The notes under the pieces: generated by a model
The model's database searches: none
Seen by the model: only the letters and a program-made list of their open reading frames with translations
Told to the model about the DNA's origin: nothing
Assembly: GCF_003583405.1 (NCBI RefSeq)
Contig: NZ_QXEC01000004.1
Coordinates: forward strand, 186,001 to 250,000
Length of the DNA stretch: 64,000 nucleotides
Direction of reading: 5' to 3'
Source: Micromonospora radicis
Lineage (GTDB): Bacteria > Actinomycetota > Actinomycetes > Mycobacteriales > Micromonosporaceae
Shown: in pieces, positions 60,103 through 64,000 of the stretch
How positions within the stretch are numbered: the stretch's first letter is position 1
Layout: every line of letters begins with the position of its first letter
Translations under genes and position numbers: made by a program

Positions 60103-61092
60103 ATGACGACGACGCAGCTGGGTGACCGCCTGGCCGAGGCGCTGCGGGCGGGGCAACTCGACGGCCTGCACGCCGCCGTGGTGCTCCGGGGTGGCCAGAC
60201 CCTGCTGGAGTACTACGGCACCGGCCCGGACTTCGCCTGGGACGAACCGCTGGGCGTCGTCGAGTTCCAGCCCCGTACCCGGCACGACGTACGGTCGGTC
60301 ACCAAGAGCGTGACCGCGCTGCTGTACGGCATCGCGCTCGCCGACGGCCGGGTCCCCGATCCCGCCGAGCCGCTGTTGCGGCACTTCCCGGCGTACCCGG
60401 ACCTGGCCGCCGACCCCGCCCGGTCCCGGTTGACCGTCGCGCACGCGCTCACCATGTCGCTGGGGCTCGACTGGCGCGAGGAGATCCCGTACGACAGCCC
60501 GGCGAACGCCGAGATCGCGATGGAGCTGGCGCCGGACCGCTACCGGTTCGTGCTGGAGCGGCCGATCGTGGCCGCGCCGGGCAGCCAGTGGAGTTACTGC
60601 GGCGGCGCGACGGCGTTGCTCGGCGGGCTGCTCGCCGCCGGCACCGGACAACCGCTGCCCGACTACGCCCGCGCGGTGCTGTTCGGCCCGCTGGGCATCA
60701 CCGAGTTCGACTGGATGGCCGGCACGGACGGGGTGGCCTCGGCCGCGTCCGGGCTCCGGCTGGCCCCACGCGACCTGGCCCGGATCGGGGAACTGGTACT
60801 CGGCGCGGGCAGCTGGCGGGGGCGGCGGATCGTCCCCGCCGACTGGATCGACGTGATGCTCCAGCCCCGCCTGTCGACCACCTGGGGCGGCGGCTACGGC
60901 TACCACTGGTACCTGGAGAGCGTCGAGGGGCACCGGGTGGTGGCCGCCGTCGGCAACGGCGGCCAGCGGCTGTTCGTCCTGCCCGAGGCGGCGCTCAGCG
61001 TGGCCGTCGCTGCCGGCGGCTACGACGACCCGGAGCACTGGCGGACGCCGGCCACGCTGCTGGAACAGGTGGTCCTGCCCGCCCTGGCGTGA
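60103..61092 (+). CDS. Serine hydrolase, beta-lactamase/class C penicillin-binding-protein-like
   Basis: A 329-aa protein of the beta-lactamase/esterase superfamily. The catalytic S65-x-x-K68 motif is RSVTKSV; WSYCGGATALLGGL carries the Tyr of the YxN-like element, and GNGGQRLFVLP corresponds to the HxG/KTG strand. No signal peptide is seen, so it works in the cytoplasm, as EstB-type esterases or D-aminopeptidases do. ATG 60103 follows GAGAGGGGTC. It is not evidence for antibiotic resistance. Confidence 0.85.
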   Translation: MTTTQLGDRLAEALRAGQLDGLHAAVVLRGGQTLLEYYGTGPDFAWDEPLGVVEFQPRTRHDVRSVTKSVTALLYGIALADGRVPDPAEPLLRHFPAYPDLAADPARSRLTVAHALTMSLGLDWREEIPYDSPANAEIAMELAPDRYRFVLERPIVAAPGSQWSYCGGATALLGGLLAAGTGQPLPDYARAVLFGPLGITEFDWMAGTDGVASAASGLRLAPRDLARIGELVLGAGSWRGRRIVPADWIDVMLQPRLSTTWGGGYGYHWYLESVEGHRVVAAVGNGGQRLFVLPEAALSVAVAAGGYDDPEHWRTPATLLEQVVLPALA

Positions 61093-61130
61093 CCCGCCGG
61101 CCGCGCCGGCTCGGGCCACACCGGGCGCGA

Positions 61131-61160
61131 CCGGCCGCGTCGGGTCAGCGTCGCGGCCGG
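61131..61160. terminator. Bidirectional hairpin terminator
   Basis: Arms CCGGCCGCG (61131-61139) and CGCGGCCGG (61152-61160) pair perfectly with a 12-nt loop between the convergent serine hydrolase and KDG kinase genes. Confidence 0.6.
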
Positions 61161-61179
61161 CCGTGGCCGGGCGGTCGGG

Positions 61180-62280
61180 TCAGCGCTGCACCCGGGCTCC
61201 GGCGCCGCGCATCAGCGCCTCGACCTCCTTGCGGCTGGCCATCGAGGTGTCGCCGGGGGTGGTCATCGCCAGGGCGCCGTGCGCGGCGCCGTACTCCACG
61301 GCAGTGGCCAGATCGTGCTGCTCCAGCAGCCCGTAGATCAGGCCGGAGGCGAAACTGTCCCCGCCACCGACCCGATCCATGATCTCCAGCCCCGGACGGT
61401 GGGTCGCCTCGACGAACCGACCGCCGCCCCAGGCGATGGCGCCCCAGTCGTTGACGGTGGCGGTGCGTACCGTCCGCAGCGTGGTGGCCACCACCCGGAA
61501 GTTGTCGAACTCCTTGGTGACCTCGTCGATCATCCGCTGGAAGTTGGTCACCTCCAGCTCGGCGAGGCTCTCGTCGGTGTCCGGCACCTCGAAGCCGAGC
61601 GAGGCGGTGAAGTCCTCCTCGTTGCCGATCATGACGTCGACGTACCGGGCCAGGCGCCGGTTGACCTCCTGGGCGCGGGCCTGCCCGCCGACGGCCTTCC
61701 AGAGGCTGGGCCGGTAGTTCAGGTCGTACGAGATGATCGTCCCGTGCCGGCGGGCCGCGACCATCGCGGCCTCGATGGTCTCCGGCGTGGTCTCCGACAA
61801 GGCGGCGTAGATGCCGCCGGTGTGCAGCCAGCGCACCCCGAGGTCGCCGAAGAGGTGGTCCCAGTCGACGTCGTCGGCGCGCAGCTGGCTGGCGGCGGTG
61901 TGGCCCCGGTCCGAGGTGCCCACGGCGCCGCGTACGCCGAAGCCCCGCTCGGTGAAGTTCAGGCCGTTGCGGACGCTGCGACCGAGACCGTCGTACGGCA
62001 GCCAGCGGATGAACGACGGGTCGACGCCACCCTGGAGGATCAGGTCCTCCAACAGGCGACCCACCTCGTTGTCGGCGAACGCGGTGACGATGGCGGTACG
62101 CATCCCGAAGCAGCGGCGCAGCCCGCGGGCGACGTTGTACTCACCGCCGCCCTCCCAGGCCCGGAAGGTGCGGGCGGTGCGCACCCGCCCCTCGCCGGGG
62201 TCGAGGCGGAGCATCACCTCACCGAGCGAGACGAGGTCGTAGCGGCACCGGTCGGCGGGGCGCAGGTCGAGCAGGGTCAT
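61180..62280 (-). CDS. kdgK: 2-keto-3-deoxygluconate kinase (PfkB family)
   Basis: A 366-aa PfkB/ribokinase-fold sugar kinase. It has the N-terminal LVSLGEVMLRLDPGEG, substrate loop WEGGGEYNVARGLRRCFG, HTGGIYAALS, and the anion-hole/catalytic RVGGGDSFASGLIYGL with the base Asp. Length is slightly above average. It phosphorylates 2-keto-3-deoxygluconate to KDPG, which the next gene cleaves. The aldolase gene ends 6 bp upstream of ATG 62280, so both are co-transcribed. Confidence 0.88.
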   Translation of the reverse strand: MTLLDLRPADRCRYDLVSLGEVMLRLDPGEGRVRTARTFRAWEGGGEYNVARGLRRCFGMRTAIVTAFADNEVGRLLEDLILQGGVDPSFIRWLPYDGLGRSVRNGLNFTERGFGVRGAVGTSDRGHTAASQLRADDVDWDHLFGDLGVRWLHTGGIYAALSETTPETIEAAMVAARRHGTIISYDLNYRPSLWKAVGGQARAQEVNRRLARYVDVMIGNEEDFTASLGFEVPDTDESLAELEVTNFQRMIDEVTKEFDNFRVVATTLRTVRTATVNDWGAIAWGGGRFVEATHRPGLEIMDRVGGGDSFASGLIYGLLEQHDLATAVEYGAAHGALAMTTPGDTSMASRKEVEALMRGAGARVQR

Positions 62281-62286
62281 CGCGGA

Positions 62287-62964
62287 TCAACTCTTCCGGG
62301 CGGCCGCCACGGCGGCGGCGGTCAGTTCGGTCACGTCGTCCCACCGGCCCTCGGCGAGCAGGCCGGGGGCGACCATCCAGGTCCCGCCGACGGCGAGCAC
62401 CGACGGCAGGCCGAGGTAGTCGCGCAGGTTGCCGGTGTGTACGCCGCCGGTGGGAATGAACCGGATGGCGCGGAACGGCGCGGCCAGTGCCTTGATCATG
62501 GGGACGCCGCCGAGCTGCTCGGCGGGGAAGAACTTGACCGTGTCCAGGCCGGCGTCGATCGCCATCTGGATCTCGGTCGGGGTCGCGGCGCCGGGGAAGA
62601 CCGGTACGCCGACCTGCTGGCAGTGGGCCACGACGCGCGGGCTGAAGCCGGGGCAGACGATGAACCGGGCGCCGGCCGCGACGGCCTCGTCGACCTGGCC
62701 GGGCGTGAGCACGGTGCCGGCCCCGACGAAGAGCCGCGGATCCTCGGACATCGCCCGGATGGCGTCGACGGCGGCGTCGGTGCGGAAGGTCACCTCGACG
62801 GTACGCAGGCCACCGGCGGTCAGTGCGGCGCCGAGCGGCGCGGCGGCGCGGGCGTCCTCAAGCACGACGACCGGCAGGATCCGACCCGCGGCGAGGGTCT
62901 CCGACACCCCGGGCGGTGGTGCGGAAGGACCGGCAGGCTGTTCAGAAGGATGAACGGAAGTCAC
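62287..62964 (-). CDS. eda: KDPG/KHG aldolase (Entner-Doudoroff)
   Basis: A 225-aa class I aldolase. Visible are RILPVVVLEDA, the catalytic Glu region GLRTVEVTFRT, FVGAGTVLTPGQV, FPGAATPTEI and the Schiff-base Lys in LDTVKFFPAEQLGG, then FIPTGGVHTGN. It splits KDPG to pyruvate and glyceraldehyde-3-phosphate. GTG 62964 lies 7 nt after TAGGGT of a TTGACA promoter, so the mRNA seems leaderless. It is divergent from an IclR-type regulator. Confidence 0.9.
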   Translation of the reverse strand: MTSVHPSEQPAGPSAPPPGVSETLAAGRILPVVVLEDARAAAPLGAALTAGGLRTVEVTFRTDAAVDAIRAMSEDPRLFVGAGTVLTPGQVDEAVAAGARFIVCPGFSPRVVAHCQQVGVPVFPGAATPTEIQMAIDAGLDTVKFFPAEQLGGVPMIKALAAPFRAIRFIPTGGVHTGNLRDYLGLPSVLAVGGTWMVAPGLLAEGRWDDVTELTAAAVAAARKS

Positions 62965-63011
62965 ATACGTGACCCTACTGCGGATCCCGGCGATGTCAAT
63001 CCGGCTACAGT
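62960..63011. promoter_or_regulatory. Divergent promoters and candidate operator of the KDG module
   Basis: Leftward: TTGACA (62994-62999), 16 bp, TAGGGT (62972-62977). Rightward: TACAGT (63006-63011), 6 nt before ATG 63018, with a weak -35. The inverted repeat GTCACATACGTGAC (62960-62973) overlaps the eda start and -10 box and is a candidate IclR-type site. Confidence 0.65.
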
Positions 63012-63017
63012 GACGCC

Positions 63018-63794
63018 ATGACATCCGCCGAGGGCTTCCAACCGGTCAAGTCGGCCGGGCGCACGTTGGAGGTGTTGGAAGCACTCGCCGCCTCCGGTGG
63101 CCGGCGCTCCCTCGGCGACCTCGCCCGCGCCCTTGCCATCCCGAAGAGCAGCCTGCACGGCATCCTCCGGACGATGATGCAGCGCGGCTGGGTGGAGGCC
63201 GACGACACCGGTACCCGCTTCGGGCTGGGCGTACGCGCCCTCCAGGTCGGCGCCGCGTACCTGGACACCGACGACGCCGTGGGGTTGCTCGCCGGCGTAC
63301 TCGACGAGCTGTCCCGGCAGTTCGGCGAGACGGTGCACCTCGGTCGGCTCGACGGCGCCCACGTGGTCTACACCGCCAAGCGGGAGTCCATGCACCCGCT
63401 GCGGCTGTACAGCGCCATCGGGCGGCGGCTGCCCGCGCACGCCACCGCGCTGGGCAAGGTGCTGCTCGCCGAACGCGCCGACGAGACGGTCACCGAGATC
63501 ATCGGAACCCCGCCGGCCGCGCTGACCCGGCACACCATCACCGACCTCGCGGCCCTGCACGCCGACCTCGCGGCCTGCCGGGAACGCGGCTACGCCGTGG
63601 ACCACGAGGAGAACACCGAGGGCATCGTCTGCTTCGCGGTGGCCGTACCGCTGCACACCCCCGCCGTGGACGCGATCAGCCTCTCCATCCCGGTCGCCCG
63701 CCTCGACGGGCAGGTGGAGCAGCGGGTGGTGGCGGCACTGCGCCACGCGGTGGACCAGGTCCGCGCCGCGCGCGGCCTGCTCACGGTCAGCTGA
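63018..63794 (+). CDS. IclR-family transcriptional regulator (KdgR-like)
   Basis: A 258-aa regulator. The N-terminal winged HTH (SLGDLARALAIPKSSLHGIL) is followed by the IclR effector domain with ETVHLGRLDGAHVVYTAKRE, RLYSAIGRRLPAHATALGKV and CFAVAVPLHT. Proteins of this type repress hexuronate/KDG genes and are released by KDG or KDPG. The position opposite eda-kdgK supports this role (inference). No Shine-Dalgarno precedes the ATG. Confidence 0.87.
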   Translation: MTSAEGFQPVKSAGRTLEVLEALAASGGRRSLGDLARALAIPKSSLHGILRTMMQRGWVEADDTGTRFGLGVRALQVGAAYLDTDDAVGLLAGVLDELSRQFGETVHLGRLDGAHVVYTAKRESMHPLRLYSAIGRRLPAHATALGKVLLAERADETVTEIIGTPPAALTRHTITDLAALHADLAACRERGYAVDHEENTEGIVCFAVAVPLHTPAVDAISLSIPVARLDGQVEQRVVAALRHAVDQVRAARGLLTVS

Positions 63795-63821
63795 CCGGCG
63801 CACCGCGGGCAGGTCAGGACC

Positions 63822-63848
63822 GGACCGGCCGCCGGCACCGGCCGGTCC
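63822..63848 (+). terminator. Hairpin terminator after the IclR gene
   Basis: Arms GGACCGGCC (63822-63830) and GGCCGGTCC (63840-63848) pair perfectly with a 9-nt loop, 28 bp after the stop. Confidence 0.65.
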
Positions 63849-63934
63849 GTCGGCGGGCCGGGCGGGAACCCCACCGCGCCGGCCACCGTCAGAGCGTCGT
63901 CGGCACGGGCGGCGGGACGGTGGGGGAGTGGGCG

Positions 63935-64000
63935 ATGGCGCGACGGGTGACGGCGGTGCTGGTCGGGCTCGGGCTGGTGGTGAGCGGCTGCGCGGTGGCG
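63935..64000 (+). CDS. Lipoprotein, N-terminus only (runs off the window)
   Basis: From ATG 63935 the reading MARRVTAVLVGLGLVVSGC is a lipoprotein signal peptide with lipobox VVSGCA. GGGGGAG lies 7 nt upstream. The mature part is outside the window, so no function can be given. Confidence 0.7.
   Translation, partial: MARRVTAVLVGLGLVVSGCAVA

Noticed and set aside
60103..61092. Beta-lactam resistance gene
   Set aside because: The fold is shared with esterases and peptidases; there is no signal peptide, and the YxN and KTG elements are atypical.

Overview
The window is one continuous piece of very GC-rich DNA with strong third-position G/C bias and frequent GTG starts. It has Tat and lipoprotein exports, streptogrisin-type proteases, LAL-type LuxR regulators and a B12-riboswitch-controlled nrdAB. 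Together these point to a filamentous actinomycete, most likely Micromonosporaceae (Micromonospora-like). The family assignment is inference from gene content. No tRNA, rRNA, complete mobile element, prophage or CRISPR array is visible.

Layout. 1-5000: rightward catabolic operon (ACMSD-like amidohydrolase, FadR-type GntR regulator, isochorismatase-fold hydrolase, FAH-family enzyme, MmsA-like aldehyde dehydrogenase), substrate unknown. 5000-8200: a disturbed zone with an orotate phosphoribosyltransferase-like remnant, a MerR regulator fused to a methyltransferase, a short APH-type kinase and a truncated, frameshifted RHS fragment. 8350-9566: XRE regulator plus NUDIX pair. 9605-18437: two head-to-head LAL regulators followed by an MBL-fold enzyme and three alpha/beta hydrolases with ATGA overlaps. 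18499-25065: a NarL-type two-component system, a 160-aa unknown protein and a 1061-aa exported protein with a hydrophobic segment and a long coiled coil. 25311-28301: secreted S1 protease with ricin-type lectin domain under a LacI-like operator, and an AlaA-type aminotransferase.

28330-37869 is the most striking block: a leftward operon of ROK regulator, lipoprotein binding protein, ABC ATPase, fused double permease, creatininase-family hydrolase, TIM-barrel amidohydrolase, argininosuccinate-lyase-like enzyme and a ROK protein without the zinc motif. Five successive junctions use 4-base stop/start overlaps, apart from one 65-bp gap. It reads as uptake plus degradation of an unidentified amide- or amine-containing, possibly sugar-linked compound.

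38305-43681: Tat-exported CDP-diacylglycerol diphosphatase-like protein, LppX/LprG-like lipoprotein, hypothetical protein, acyl-CoA oxidase with divergent TetR regulator. 43730-46631: an asparagine-synthetase-like NAGGN amidotransferase overlapping a YbdK-type carboxylate-amine ligase, a likely peptide/osmolyte pair. 46948-49788: DUF-type protein, half a GNAT, methyltransferase and HutC-type regulator, the last joined to a stand-alone trpBA. 51932-56560: variant IMPase-like protein and nrdAB with a cobalamin riboswitch and paired NrdR boxes. 57353-61092: exported protease-like protein, PASTA lipoprotein, SRPBCC remnant and serine hydrolase. 61180-63794: KDG kinase, KDPG aldolase and divergent IclR regulator (lower Entner-Doudoroff/hexuronate module). 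The window ends inside a lipoprotein gene.

Regulation visible in the DNA: at least eight genes have a TANNNT-like -10 box ending only 6-8 nt before the start codon, suggesting leaderless mRNAs. Several convergent gene pairs are separated by strong GC-rich hairpins.
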